Counted from the stretch's first letter, positions 26,111 through 35,494 are shown. The stretch: 52,333 nucleotides of DNA from an uncultured Victivallis sp. (GCF_944391105.1 NZ_CALXSK010000024.1:1-52333), one strand, 5' to 3'. Program-made: numbers and translations. The notes: a model not told the origin generated them from the sequence alone.

Positions 26111-26143
26111 TTGATTGCCTTCCTTGGTTTCGTTTCATGGAGT

Positions 26144-27202
26144 TCAGCGGACGTCGCGAATCGGGGTTTTCTTGACCTGATCGATGACCCGGACCACTTC
26201 CACGGCCTGAGCCATCGTGATCGGATACGGTTCGCCGCAGCGGATCGCCCGGTAGAGATAGTTCCAGATCTTGTGGGGTTCGTCGCCGTTGGAGGGGGCT
26301 ACGCCGAGGTCGTCTTCGACCCAGACCGGACTGATCTGCCCGCCGAAACCACCGTCGAGCGGGGGATTTTCCGGCGAAGCAGGGGAGTTGCACTCGGGGT
26401 ATCCGGGGGCGAGATACTTGAGTTTCAGCCGCTTTTCATCCCAGCTCATGAGCGTGCCGCGGCTGCCGCGGACCGCGTAGATCGGATCGCTGAGCGCGGC
26501 GCCGCCGGAGATCTCGACATCGACGACCCGGCCGTTTTCGCCCTTGAACACAATCTTGACGTGATCCTCCGCGTCCCCGCGGGAGGCGACGATCGCCAGA
26601 TCGCTCCAGAGCTCCTTGACCGGACTCTCCAGAAATTGCAACGCATGGTCGACAAGGTGCGGTCCCCAGTTCAACAGCTGACCGCCGCCGCACTCAAGAA
26701 TCGTCTGCCAGTCCGCGCGCCACTGGTAGCCGTGGCGGCAGAGTTTGATCTCGAAAATTTCACCCAGTTTGCCGGATTTGATGATTTCGCGGATGTGCGA
26801 AAAGGCCGCCTCGAACCGGCGGTTGTGACGCACGAACACCCTGCCGGGATTCGCGTCGGAAACTTTCTGAAGTTCGAGAGCGTCCCCGATGCAACACGCC
26901 ATCGGTTTTTCCACCATGACCATTTTCCCGGCATTGACCGCCGCGATCGCATGTTTCACGTGATCGGGGGAGCGGGTCGCGACCGAAACAAGTTCGACGT
27001 TCGGATCTTTCAGCAGCTCCTCTCCGTTCGCGTAGATCGGTCTGCCGGGAAGTTTCTGTGCCGCGGCTTCGCGCCGTGAAGCGTCCCAGTCGCAGCCGGC
27101 GACGATTTCGAACATTTCCGGAAACAATCCGAGTTCATGGATGTGCATATTGTTGCCGGCCCGCCCGAGCCCCCAGATTCCGACCCGAATTTTCTCTGCC
27201 AT
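26144..27202 (-). CDS. Gfo/Idh/MocA-family oxidoreductase
   Basis: A 352-residue NAD(P)-dependent dehydrogenase. The Rossmann N-terminus is RVGIWGLGRAGNNMHIHEL, and the catalytic Lys lies in the family signature VMVEKPMA near residue 95. The C-terminal alpha/beta domain includes LECGGGQLLNWGPHLVDHAL with the conserved Gly-Gly and His. The ATG at 27202 follows GGACGGAG; further in-frame codons upstream are unlikely to be coding. A GAAACGGTTTC palindrome lies 30 bases before it. With the isomerase and EamA genes it forms a small carbohydrate unit. The substrate, an inositol or sugar derivative, is not determined. Confidence 0.9.
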   Translation of the reverse strand: MAEKIRVGIWGLGRAGNNMHIHELGLFPEMFEIVAGCDWDASRREAAAQKLPGRPIYANGEELLKDPNVELVSVATRSPDHVKHAIAAVNAGKMVMVEKPMACCIGDALELQKVSDANPGRVFVRHNRRFEAAFSHIREIIKSGKLGEIFEIKLCRHGYQWRADWQTILECGGGQLLNWGPHLVDHALQFLESPVKELWSDLAIVASRGDAEDHVKIVFKGENGRVVDVEISGGAALSDPIYAVRGSRGTLMSWDEKRLKLKYLAPGYPECNSPASPENPPLDGGFGGQISPVWVEDDLGVAPSNGDEPHKIWNYLYRAIRCGEPYPITMAQAVEVVRVIDQVKKTPIRDVR

Positions 27203-27231
27203 AACTCCGTCCTGTGTTGGATGATCGATAA

Positions 27232-27242
27232 GAAACGGTTTC
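27232..27242. promoter_or_regulatory. LacI-type palindrome upstream of the oxidoreductase
   Basis: GAAACGGTTTC is a perfect palindrome about a central G and resembles LacI-family operators. It sits between the oxidoreductase start (27202) and the divergent LacI regulator (27422), which is the likely ligand. Confidence 0.4.
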
Positions 27243-27347
27243 ACCCGTCCTGACGGTAATATACCTTTTATTCCGCAGGTTTGCAATTGTCACCGGAAAA
27301 AATTGCGGTGAAAACATGGCCGGCCGGACACAAAATCGATTTCCGGG

Positions 27348-27376
27348 TTGCAAAAAACCGAAACGCCGGGTATACT
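27348..27376 (+). promoter_or_regulatory. Promoter of the first LacI paralogue
   Basis: TTGCAA (27348-27353) and TATACT (27371-27376) are 17 bases apart, 45 bases ahead of the chosen ATG at 27422. Both hexamers are near consensus. Confidence 0.5.
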
Positions 27377-27421
27377 TAATACAAGGTGATATACGTTAAC
27401 TGTGAAACGGCGGGGAGTCCG

Positions 27422-28522
27422 ATGGAGCCACCGGCAGAAAAGGTCAATATCAATACGATTGCGAAAACGGCAAAGGTTTCGACCACGACGGTGTCGAACT
27501 TCATCAACGGTACGGAGGTGTTTCCGATTTCTGCGGAGACGCGCGGACGAATCCGGGCGGCGATGCGAAAACTGAATTACCGCCCGCATATCGGCGGCGT
27601 GCTGATCCGCCGCCAGGCGACCCGGCCGGGCAAGGTCGGTTTCGTCATGGGCGAGGATTGTACGCAGCCGGTGCTTTTTTCAGCGGGGATCCCGCTTGTG
27701 CAACGGTTTCTGCTCGAACTCGAACAGGTGCTTTTCCAAAAATTGGGCATGTCGCTCGAAATCCTGCGCGTTGGCGATGAAGATTCACGCACCGACTGGA
27801 ACGAACGTCTGCTGGGGCTTGACTGCCTCATCAACTTCGGACAGATCAATGCGCTCATGTGCGACACGCTCTCCCGGCGCAATCTTCCGATGATCGAAGT
27901 CTCCTCGACCGAACGGTTCCGGCGACACGGCGACTTCTCCGGCGTCGAGGATGAGTTCGACCTCCTTTACTGGCGGAACGACCGGCAGATCGAGATGGCG
28001 TTCGAACACTTTTACGCGAAAGGAGCAAGGCGCTTCCTCTACATGTCAAGTTTCAACGTCAGATCGCAGCGGCCGGAGTTTTACGGGTATGACGCGCAGG
28101 CGAAACTCGACGGATTTCTGCGCGCTCTCGCGGCCCATCCCGACTGTACCGGCACGGTTCTCACGCCGCCGATGAGCGGAGACTTCAACATGTTCCGGGA
28201 GTTCGCGCAGGTGCGGGAGCTTCTTGCCTCGCGTCCCGGAGCGCTCGACGACGTCGAGGCGGTGATCTGCCACAACGACATCGTCGCGCACGGCGTCGCC
28301 TCCTGCGCGCTCGAACGCGGCCGCATCCCGGGCCGCAATCTGCTGCTCTCGGGAGAAGGCAACTTCCGCGAACTGCAATACTGGTATCCGGTCATCACCA
28401 CCAGCAGTGTCGACTACCCGGCTCTCACCCGGAGGATTTGCGAATTGATCCGGTTGCGCGCCGAAGGAAGCACCGACGCATTCCGCCGCGAGGAGATTCC
28501 CACCCTGCTCGTGAATCCGTAG
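27422..28522 (+). CDS. LacI-family regulator, first of two paralogues
   Basis: A 366-residue regulator. The HTH is VNINTIAKTAKVSTTTVSNF followed by INGTEVFPISAETRGRIRAA and a hinge with LNYRPHIGG. The effector domain is divergent from standard LacI proteins but keeps GKVGFVMGEDC, GAGIPLVQRF-like segments, CHNDIVAHG and the closing TTSSVDYPALTRRICELIRL. GGGGAG precedes the ATG at 27422; a GTG at 27386 is less likely. A close paralogue at 29486 shares the HTH almost residue for residue, so both probably bind similar operators. It is divergent from the oxidoreductase-isomerase-transporter unit. Confidence 0.88.
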   Translation: MEPPAEKVNINTIAKTAKVSTTTVSNFINGTEVFPISAETRGRIRAAMRKLNYRPHIGGVLIRRQATRPGKVGFVMGEDCTQPVLFSAGIPLVQRFLLELEQVLFQKLGMSLEILRVGDEDSRTDWNERLLGLDCLINFGQINALMCDTLSRRNLPMIEVSSTERFRRHGDFSGVEDEFDLLYWRNDRQIEMAFEHFYAKGARRFLYMSSFNVRSQRPEFYGYDAQAKLDGFLRALAAHPDCTGTVLTPPMSGDFNMFREFAQVRELLASRPGALDDVEAVICHNDIVAHGVASCALERGRIPGRNLLLSGEGNFRELQYWYPVITTSSVDYPALTRRICELIRLRAEGSTDAFRREEIPTLLVNP

Positions 28523-28643
28523 ACCGCGGCGCCCCCCCCCCGTTGCACACGGGGGGACCGGATTCCCGTCGAAACTTTCCGGAAATGCATGATTCCGATG
28601 ATCTTCCCAGACACTATTTTTTTGAATTTTTTTTGTTTTCCTC

Positions 28644-28672
28644 TTGACAATCGCCGGAGAATTGGGTATAAT
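28644..28672 (+). promoter_or_regulatory. Consensus promoter of the fourth pseudopilin
   Basis: TTGACA (28644-28649) and TATAAT (28667-28672) are perfect with a 17-base spacer. The 120-base stretch before it, after the LacI stop, holds a G/C hairpin CCCCCCGT/ACGGGGGG (28536-28556) without a T tract. Confidence 0.8.
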
Positions 28673-28777
28673 TATAGCAGGATATACAATTCACGTGTAA
28701 CTTAAACCAAGAAGTTTCAGCGAATGATTCCAATTCCCGGTTCCAGCTGTATTCAACCAAAGAGAGGAAAGAATATC

Positions 28778-29458
28778 ATGAGAAAAAGCGAATTCACATT
28801 GATCGAGCTTCTGGTCGTGATTGCGATCATCGCAATACTCGCCTCGATGCTGCTGCCGGCGCTGAACCAGGCACGGGAGCGGGCACGGGAAAGCAGCTGC
28901 AAGAATAATCTGCGGCAGATCGGGCTTCAAATTCAGATGTACGCCGACAACAACAAAGACCGGTTGCCGGAAGCAACCGCAGACTCCAACGGCAAGAGCT
29001 GGGAACATTGTTTGGTGAACTCCCTGAATCAATACGACGGCCGGGTGACAAAACTTTTCAAATGCCCGAGTGATCAGATTCAACGCACTGATGCGGCGCT
29101 GGCGGTCAACGGCAATCCGAAGAGTTATCGGTGCAATGGTTATCTCTGGGGAAATGCGGACGCCTCCTGCATCAAGGGGGCGTATCTGCAAACGAAAAAC
29201 CGTCCATCCCAGTTGATCTCTCTGGTCTGCCAGCCGCATGAGGGAATGGTTTTTTACAGCGGAACCGCCGCATTTCAGTATGGATTTCAGGTTCCGAGCG
29301 GAAATTCGCAGGAACAGTGGACACATGGCAGCGCCAAGGGAACGTTCCTGTTCCTCGGCGGCAACGTCGGAAACGTCCAGTTCAACACGGCTACTGTCTC
29401 CGACCAGGCTCTTTTCAAGCGGCACTGGCGGGCAAACAAAGCGGAGAGCGAAAACTGA
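28778..29458 (+). CDS. Solitary pseudopilin with degenerate C-terminal motif
   Basis: A 226-residue pseudopilin. Leader MRKSE, then [20 protein letters not shown] (residues 6-25) and [18 protein letters not shown]. The globular part includes [13 protein letters not shown] and FKCPSDQIQ, standard for the family. The C-terminal motif is worn: [19 protein letters not shown] has His but GGN where other copies have DGH. AGGAAAG before the ATG at 28778 fixes the start. A LacI paralogue follows after 27 bases and a 1228-residue secreted protein after that, so all three are probably one transcript. Confidence 0.92.
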   Translation: MRKSEFTLIELLVVIAIIAILASMLLPALNQARERARESSCKNNLRQIGLQIQMYADNNKDRLPEATADSNGKSWEHCLVNSLNQYDGRVTKLFKCPSDQIQRTDAALAVNGNPKSYRCNGYLWGNADASCIKGAYLQTKNRPSQLISLVCQPHEGMVFYSGTAAFQYGFQVPSGNSQEQWTHGSAKGTFLFLGGNVGNVQFNTATVSDQALFKRHWRANKAESEN

Positions 29459-29485
29459 CCGCGGCTCCGGATATTCGAAAACAGC

Positions 29486-30580
29486 ATGGATACGAAAGTC
29501 AACATCAACACCATCGCGAAAACCGCGAAGGTATCGACCACCACGGTGTCGAATTTCATCAACGGCACCGAGGTGTTCCCGCTTTCGCGCGACACACGCG
29601 GCCGGGTCAAAGCGGCGATGCGCCAGCTGAACTACCGTCCGCATATCGGTGGGATTCTCATGCGCCGCAACCAGTCGCGGCGCGGACGGGTGGGATTCGT
29701 CATGGGGGAGGATTGCAGTTCTCCGGTGCTGTACACCTCCGGAATTCCACTTGTACAGCGATTTCTGCGCGAACTCGAAGTCGCGCTGGATGAGCGTCTT
29801 GACATGGCTCTTGAGATCATCCGGGTGACCGACGAGGACTCGCGCGAACAGTGGAACACCCGGCTGCTCGACCTCGACTGCGTCATCAACTTCGGGCAGC
29901 TCCACAGTCTGCTGTGCGACACCTTGTCGCGCCGCAACCTGCCGATGATCGAAGTCTACTCAACCGGGGATTTCCGGCGGCACGGCGATTTCACCGGAGT
30001 GGAGGAGGAGTTTGATTTTCTCTATTGGCGGAACGACCGGCAGATCGAAATGCTGTTCGATCATTTTTACGAACTCGGCAGACGCCGTTTTCTTTTCGTC
30101 TCAAGCTGCAACGTCAAGGCGCTCCGCCCCGACTACTACGGCTACGACGCCGAGATGAAGCTCGAAGGATTCAAGCGCGCACTCGCGGCGCACCCGGACT
30201 GCACGGGGGTGATTCTTTCTCCGCGCAATGCGGGGGATTTCAACATGTTCCGCGAATTCAGCCTGACCCGTGAATTGTTGATCCGCGAACGGGACGTTCT
30301 GGCCCGGTCCGATGCGGTGATCTGTCACAACGACATCGTCGCGCAGGGAGCGGCGGCAACCGCGTTCGAACTGGGATTTCATCCCGGCAGGGAGATTCTT
30401 TTCTCCGGCGAGGGCGATTTCCACGAATTCCAGCACTGGCATCCCGCGATTCTGACCAGCAGTGTCGATTACGCCCAGCTGACCGACCGGGTCTGTGAAC
30501 TGATCCGGAAACGGGAGACGGATCGTACCGAAGCCCCCTGCCGGATAGAAATTCCAACCATTCTGATTCAGCACGAATAA
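29486..30580 (+). CDS. LacI-family regulator, second paralogue
   Basis: A 364-residue regulator clearly duplicated from the one at 27422. Shared blocks include VNINTIAKTAKVSTTTVSNF, the segment RHGDF-[ST]-GVE, YWRNDRQIEM, SGEG-[ND]-F and the TSSVDY ending. Differences concentrate in the effector domain (STGDFRRHGDFTGVEEEFDF versus STERFRRHGDFSGVEDEFDL), consistent with a changed ligand. The gene lies between a pseudopilin (27-base gap) and a large secreted protein (22-base gap). No separate promoter is obvious, so it is probably expressed from 28644-28672. Confidence 0.9.
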   Translation: MDTKVNINTIAKTAKVSTTTVSNFINGTEVFPLSRDTRGRVKAAMRQLNYRPHIGGILMRRNQSRRGRVGFVMGEDCSSPVLYTSGIPLVQRFLRELEVALDERLDMALEIIRVTDEDSREQWNTRLLDLDCVINFGQLHSLLCDTLSRRNLPMIEVYSTGDFRRHGDFTGVEEEFDFLYWRNDRQIEMLFDHFYELGRRRFLFVSSCNVKALRPDYYGYDAEMKLEGFKRALAAHPDCTGVILSPRNAGDFNMFREFSLTRELLIRERDVLARSDAVICHNDIVAQGAAATAFELGFHPGREILFSGEGDFHEFQHWHPAILTSSVDYAQLTDRVCELIRKRETDRTEAPCRIEIPTILIQHE

Positions 30581-30602
30581 AACATAACCCGGAGGTAACA
30601 AT

Positions 30603-33600
30603 ATGATGAAACAACTCCTCGCCGCCGTCGCCACCGGCATTTCGCTGGCGCTGGCGGGCTCCGCAATCCCGTCCGGATTCTGGTTCGAACGAACCGACCA
30701 CTTTCTGACCCCTTCCGAGTCGCTCTACTTCACCTATGAATTCAACGGAGAACCCCGGGAAATCCCGGGCGGAGTGGAATTCCGCATCGTCGATCTGTCG
30801 AATCAAGTTGTCACCGAAGGGAAAGTGGAAACATTCGAAGAGCACAACAACCTCGCGGTTTTCCGGCTTCTCGCGCCGGAACAGGTCAAAACCCTGCGCA
30901 CCGGCTGGCACACGCTTGAGATCCGGCCGGCAAAACCGGGGAATGAGGAGTTCTTCCGCCAGAAATTCTACGTGCGCGGCGGAGAATTCGCCCGGCGGGT
31001 CGTTTATCTGCTCGACAGCGTAACCCCCGAGGGATTCGCCTTCTGGCTGAACGGTGAGGAGAATCTCATCGAGCCGCTGCGCAATTTCCCGGAGACGGGC
31101 AAGCCGGACTGCGTGGTCGTCTCGAGCTACTCTCCGCTGCCGGAGGAGACGCTCAAAGCGCTCGAAACCTACGTGCGCAACGGCGGAACCGCCCTCTTCT
31201 TCGGCGTGAACAACGCACAGCTCGACAAAATGAATCCGCTCGCGCTGAATCGTGCCGACCTCTACCCGGAAACGGCCAAACGCGACCGTGACGGAAAACC
31301 CGCCTATCTGCTGAACGTAAAACTCGCCGACGGCGCAAAACTGCTGCATGCCTCCGCCGACGGAGCACCTGAAATCGCGGAAAAACCGTACGGTTCAGGA
31401 CGGGTGATCGCCTACGCGGGAGCGTTGAAACCGGGCTCCGCCGATCTCATCTTCGCCTATGGACTCGGTCTTTCCGTCGAGCCGCGCGAACGGCCGGTTT
31501 TCCGTGCGGCCGCCCCGGATGCGGATGGATTCCGCGAAGGAATCAGCCGCAAAAATTTCGGACGGTTCGGCTGGCTGAACGACGACCGCGTGAACGCGTT
31601 GAGCATCCGCCCGGAACAGACGTTCCGGATGTGGGACGTGGAACAGGATTATTTCGGGGTGAGTTTCTCCGGCATCCACACTCCGGGCAGGCTCGCGGCA
31701 TTGAACACGAACTGGCTCGGGAAAAGCATGGTCGGAACCGGCGGCCGCTGGGGAGCATCGACCGAGATCGTCTGGGGACTCGGAACACCGGGCGTGCTGC
31801 TGCGCAATCCGGATGTGAACCGTGTCTCGATCGAAAGTCCGATGCTCGGGTACCTCGCATTCCCGGTCGACGGCAGGACCCGCACGATTGAGCTCAAGCC
31901 CGGGTCGGCAGTCGATCTCGGCGGACTCGCCTCCAACTGGTTCCTCGTCTGGAACCGGGAGGGGAACTACAACGCGTGGCCGCTGCTCTTCTCCTTCAAT
32001 CGCCGGATCGCGGCGGCGAAGATGGAGGGGAAACGGCTCGAACTCACCTTTGAAAAACGCGGGATCGACCTCTCGGCCATGCCGCTGGCGGGCGTCCGCC
32101 ATTACACTCCCGCCGAGACGGCCGCGTGGCGCAAATCGCTGCCGGACGAAATCGCGGAAAAGTGCGCCCGCTGGAATCGGCGGCTCGCGGCCAGAACCAT
32201 TGACTGCAAGGAGAGTTACAAACTCGACAAGGAAGCCGGTACGGCCACGGTTCGCAACGACTTCGAATATCTGACCATTTCGAACGACTGGGGCGTGGAG
32301 CCGGAATTCATCGCGCCAGTTCCGTCGCTGCTGCCGCTCTACGCCGAGGTCGCGGCTGTTGGAATCGGCGATGCCGAAGACGTCGATTTTGCGACGCTTT
32401 ACGGGCCGATGTGGGCCGCCCCGGGGACGCGGTCCGAATACACGCTTCCCATCCCGGACATGGAGTACCGGTTGCCCGTGACGGCGACCGATCCGCGGCT
32501 CGACCTCGCGGCGAACAAGGCGCTTTTCGACCGGATCGTCGAACACCTCAACGTGGTTAAACAGGTTTATATCGCCCCCGATTACAGCATAGTGGAACGG
32601 CAGAAGGGGCGCATCTACCCCGAACGCGAACTGCGCGAAGCGACCTCCTCGAAATCCGGAAACGAAGCGGCGAAATGGAACTACATCGATCTGCACCGCA
32701 CACTCGGCGGCGTGACCGGCAACCTCATGTTCAAGCCCTACCTCGACGGCGTAAAGGGATATGACGAAGCGCGCGAACAGCTCAATGCGAAAATTCTCCG
32801 CAACATCCGGCGCGACATCGAATTCTTCCAGTACAAGACCTTTCTGCGCTACCGGCCGGAGCCGTTCACCGGCGCCTGGTATCTGATGGCGTTTATCGCG
32901 CCGGTGCGATACAACGACGGTTACTGGATGTTCCATGACATGAATGAAACGGCGGGAATCTTCCTCCAGACGCTCGGCCTTTACAGCCGTATGTTCGAAG
33001 ATCCGGCCTTCTTCGAATCGAACGAGCCGTACATCGACCTCTTCATGAGCAACTACCTCTCCGCCAACGACTGGGCGTGGATGGCGTCAGTCGCGGTCGA
33101 ATGGGGCATGGGCAACAACATCGACATGCTGAACGCCGAACTTGCCGGCTGGTGCGGCATGACGCGGATCAAGGAGGCGCTCGGGCGACCGGACGAGGCC
33201 GATTTCGGCCGATACATGGCCGCGAAAGCCGCCGTTGCGACCGGCGCGCGGCTGAATCAGGCGGAGTTCTACAATTCGCTGAACTTCCCGATTCCGCCGC
33301 ACCTCGCCCCGGTCATTCACGAAATGGCCGAAACCGGTCAGGAGGGATACCGGGGACGTTATCTGCCGCTCGGCGTCTCGCAGGGATACGGTGAAGGCTG
33401 GCCGTCGCTGTGGCCGACCGCCATTTCAAAAGGACTGCTGCAGCACTTCATCGACGGCAAGGATTTTTACAGTACGAGCAAGGGAGTACCGTTCGAACTG
33501 CTGAACTTCTACCATTCGAACGAAAAACTCTCCGCTCCGCTGCGCAACTATGAAGCGAAATACCGCGATCTGGCTTACCGGACGGGAGCACCCTATTTGT

Positions 33601-34289
33601 ACAGCCGGATCGCGGGCAATGCCGCGATGCAGCATCCGTATGACCGCGCGGACATTGAACGCATGCTCTTCCGGACGCTCTCGATGCCGGGCTGTGCAGG
33701 TCAGGTTCTCGGAGCCGGCCTTGCGGACTGGGAAATCTCCGCGATGGTGAACCTCCTCGCGATACTGATCGAAACCGCGGCGGACGACGACTCCGCGCAG
33801 TTCGTCCCGGCCGGTGACGAGCGCACCGGCGCAATCCGGTGGGAAACCGCCGGAAACGGGGCGAAATACGCGGTGGTTCGCATCGACGCGGAACCGGAAA
33901 ACGTCGCGGATGGAGCGGCGGCGGTTCGTTTCGACTTCGCCGCTCCGGCGGCAACGGGCTCCGCGGCACCGGCCATCTTCACCCGGTTCGACCGGGATGC
34001 GGTTCGAACGAAACGGTGCACGGCGGTGAGTTTCCTCGTGAAATCGGAGACTCCGGGCGCACTGCAGCTTGTGCTGCCGAACCATGACTGGAGCCGGCGC
34101 GGCTCCGCGTCGATCCCGCTCGGCGAAGAGACGAAGCAGTGGAAGCGCATCCGCCTCGAATTCAACCGCGACCTGAATATGGCAAAGAATCGGATGACCG
34201 CCGCCGACCTGCGCGGAGAGCTCTTCTTCTACAATGGCGGCAACACCGCGGTAAAGGCGTACATCGACGACCTCCGGTTCGAACCGTAA
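30603..34289 (+). CDS. Very large secreted protein of unknown function, GH-like context
   Basis: I cannot place this 1228-residue protein in a family. It has a signal peptide (LLAAVATGISLALAGSA), an N-terminal Ig-like part (SESLYFTYEFNGEPREIPGG), then a Rossmann/GATase-like segment (CVVVSSYSPLPEETLKALETYVRN, broken here as CVVVSSYSPL and LKALETYVRN) near 170-200. A large Trp/Tyr-rich helical region spans about 630-1060 (IDLHRTLGGVTGN, SANDWAWMASVAVEWGMGN, GEGWPSLWPTAISKGL), reminiscent of alpha/alpha toroid enzymes. The last 120 residues resemble the C-terminus of the GH2 protein (LRGELFFYNGGNTAV). It is third in a pseudopilin-LacI transcript. It may be a glycosidase or lyase. Confidence 0.75.
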   Translation: MMKQLLAAVATGISLALAGSAIPSGFWFERTDHFLTPSESLYFTYEFNGEPREIPGGVEFRIVDLSNQVVTEGKVETFEEHNNLAVFRLLAPEQVKTLRTGWHTLEIRPAKPGNEEFFRQKFYVRGGEFARRVVYLLDSVTPEGFAFWLNGEENLIEPLRNFPETGKPDCVVVSSYSPLPEETLKALETYVRNGGTALFFGVNNAQLDKMNPLALNRADLYPETAKRDRDGKPAYLLNVKLADGAKLLHASADGAPEIAEKPYGSGRVIAYAGALKPGSADLIFAYGLGLSVEPRERPVFRAAAPDADGFREGISRKNFGRFGWLNDDRVNALSIRPEQTFRMWDVEQDYFGVSFSGIHTPGRLAALNTNWLGKSMVGTGGRWGASTEIVWGLGTPGVLLRNPDVNRVSIESPMLGYLAFPVDGRTRTIELKPGSAVDLGGLASNWFLVWNREGNYNAWPLLFSFNRRIAAAKMEGKRLELTFEKRGIDLSAMPLAGVRHYTPAETAAWRKSLPDEIAEKCARWNRRLAARTIDCKESYKLDKEAGTATVRNDFEYLTISNDWGVEPEFIAPVPSLLPLYAEVAAVGIGDAEDVDFATLYGPMWAAPGTRSEYTLPIPDMEYRLPVTATDPRLDLAANKALFDRIVEHLNVVKQVYIAPDYSIVERQKGRIYPERELREATSSKSGNEAAKWNYIDLHRTLGGVTGNLMFKPYLDGVKGYDEAREQLNAKILRNIRRDIEFFQYKTFLRYRPEPFTGAWYLMAFIAPVRYNDGYWMFHDMNETAGIFLQTLGLYSRMFEDPAFFESNEPYIDLFMSNYLSANDWAWMASVAVEWGMGNNIDMLNAELAGWCGMTRIKEALGRPDEADFGRYMAAKAAVATGARLNQAEFYNSLNFPIPPHLAPVIHEMAETGQEGYRGRYLPLGVSQGYGEGWPSLWPTAISKGLLQHFIDGKDFYSTSKGVPFELLNFYHSNEKLSAPLRNYEAKYRDLAYRTGAPYLYSRIAGNAAMQHPYDRADIERMLFRTLSMPGCAGQVLGAGLADWEISAMVNLLAILIETAADDDSAQFVPAGDERTGAIRWETAGNGAKYAVVRIDAEPENVADGAAAVRFDFAAPAATGSAAPAIFTRFDRDAVRTKRCTAVSFLVKSETPGALQLVLPNHDWSRRGSASIPLGEETKQWKRIRLEFNRDLNMAKNRMTAADLRGELFFYNGGNTAVKAYIDDLRFEP

Positions 34290-34309
34290 ACGGGGAAACC
34301 GATTCATTC

Positions 34310-34348
34310 ATGCCGCCGGAGGAGCCGCATTCCCCTCCCCGGCGGCAT
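34310..34348. terminator. Hairpin between convergent genes
   Basis: ATGCCGCCGG (34310-34319) pairs perfectly with CCGGCGGCAT (34339-34348). There is no T tract, but it lies in the short convergent space after the 1228-residue gene and before the end of the WbsX-like gene. Confidence 0.5.
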
Positions 34349-34366
34349 CGATTATTCCCGCGGGCC

Positions 34367-35494
34367 TCATCGGCCGGGACCGGGCAAGGAGCGCGGCGAG
34401 CCGGCCTCCTCAGACTCCACGGCATGCTTCAACGCTTCCAGATAGCCGCGTCCGAACCGCAGATCCGGTTCCATGTAGTTCCCCTCGCCCCACTCATTCC
34501 AGGATTTGATGAAGATCAACCGGTGATCGGGCTGTTTGGCTTCCACCGCGTTCAGGGCGTCCCGGACATTCCGCCCGAAAAGCTGCGGAGACGAACCGTG
34601 AATGATGCTGCCGCCCCGCCCGGAACGGGGGGAGTGATCCCAGTTCGGCAGCACCGACGGGAAAACATTTTCCCGTCGATCCTCCCCGGCGATGAAAAAG
34701 CGCGAAACATCTTTGTAGTTGACGATCTTCGGGTATGGAGACAAATTCCACCACAGACGTTTCAACGCATACTTCACCGGATTCCACCTGCGCCGGTAGT
34801 CGTGCATGCGCAAGGTGTTGACGCCATCGACCCCGGTCTCCAGAATGGGGGCGAGTTCCCGGTCGGCGTTGGGCGTCTGGCCGATGAAGAAAATTCCTTC
34901 CAGACCATTTTCGCGAGCCAGGCGCCGCCAGTGTTCCATGAACGCGGCGGGATCCGGCAGTTCCAGCGGGCGGTAGATCATGAAGAGCGGTTTCCCGTCC
35001 ACCCGGATATAACGGGGATCCCGGAATGCCGGCAGGCAGGCTTCAAAATGAGCCCGTTCATCCTCCGGGCCGGGATAGCGCTGCTCCTGGAGAATTTTCG
35101 CGTCGATGACCGCGTCCTTGTTCCACATTTTCATCTTCCAGGTCTGATTCGCCCAGCAGAGGCAGAACGGGAAATCCGGCTTGCCGGAGTGCAGAACTTC
35201 ATGGAAAGGCCGCTCCAGTTCGCGAACTCCGTTGCCGAACCAGTAGTGGTAGTAGCAGAACCCTTCGATACCATACTCGCGGGCCAGATTCGCCTGAGCC
35301 TCGCGGGTTTCAGGCAGGCGCAGGTCGTAATATCCGAGTTCACCCGGCACGTGGGGAAAATCATGGCCGGGATAGCATTTTCTGGCTTTTCCGAGATTGG
35401 TCCATTCCGTAAACCCCGCTCCGTACCAGCGGTCGTTGTTCGGAGTCGGATGGTATTGAGGCAGATAAAAGGCGATAAAACGAAACTTACCCAT
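34367..35494 (-). CDS. WbsX-like/GH99-related glycan protein
   Basis: A 375-residue cytoplasmic protein, with no signal peptide, of the WbsX family, often annotated as a glycosyltransferase or GH99-like protein of polysaccharide gene sets. The diagnostic N-terminus is FIAFYLPQYHPTPNNDRWYG and AGFTEWTNLGKARKCYPGH; further on come EGFCYYHYWFGNG, FCLCWANQTWKMKM, and near the C-terminus IFIKSWNEWGEGNYMEPD, which carries candidate catalytic Glu residues. AAGGGAG precedes the ATG. It converges on the 1228-residue gene and is alone on its strand. Its length is typical of the stand-alone family. The substrate is unknown. Confidence 0.85.
   Translation of the reverse strand: MGKFRFIAFYLPQYHPTPNNDRWYGAGFTEWTNLGKARKCYPGHDFPHVPGELGYYDLRLPETREAQANLAREYGIEGFCYYHYWFGNGVRELERPFHEVLHSGKPDFPFCLCWANQTWKMKMWNKDAVIDAKILQEQRYPGPEDERAHFEACLPAFRDPRYIRVDGKPLFMIYRPLELPDPAAFMEHWRRLARENGLEGIFFIGQTPNADRELAPILETGVDGVNTLRMHDYRRRWNPVKYALKRLWWNLSPYPKIVNYKDVSRFFIAGEDRRENVFPSVLPNWDHSPRSGRGGSIIHGSSPQLFGRNVRDALNAVEAKQPDHRLIFIKSWNEWGEGNYMEPDLRFGRGYLEALKHAVESEEAGSPRSLPGPGR

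Noticed and set aside
28536..28556. Poly-C/poly-G hairpin as terminator of the LacI gene
   Set aside because: No T tract follows and homopolymer runs form such pairs easily; mentioned only within the promoter entry.
31395..32936. A 513-residue minus-strand open frame
   Set aside because: It is antisense to the 1228-residue secreted protein, with no ribosome binding site or recognisable domain.
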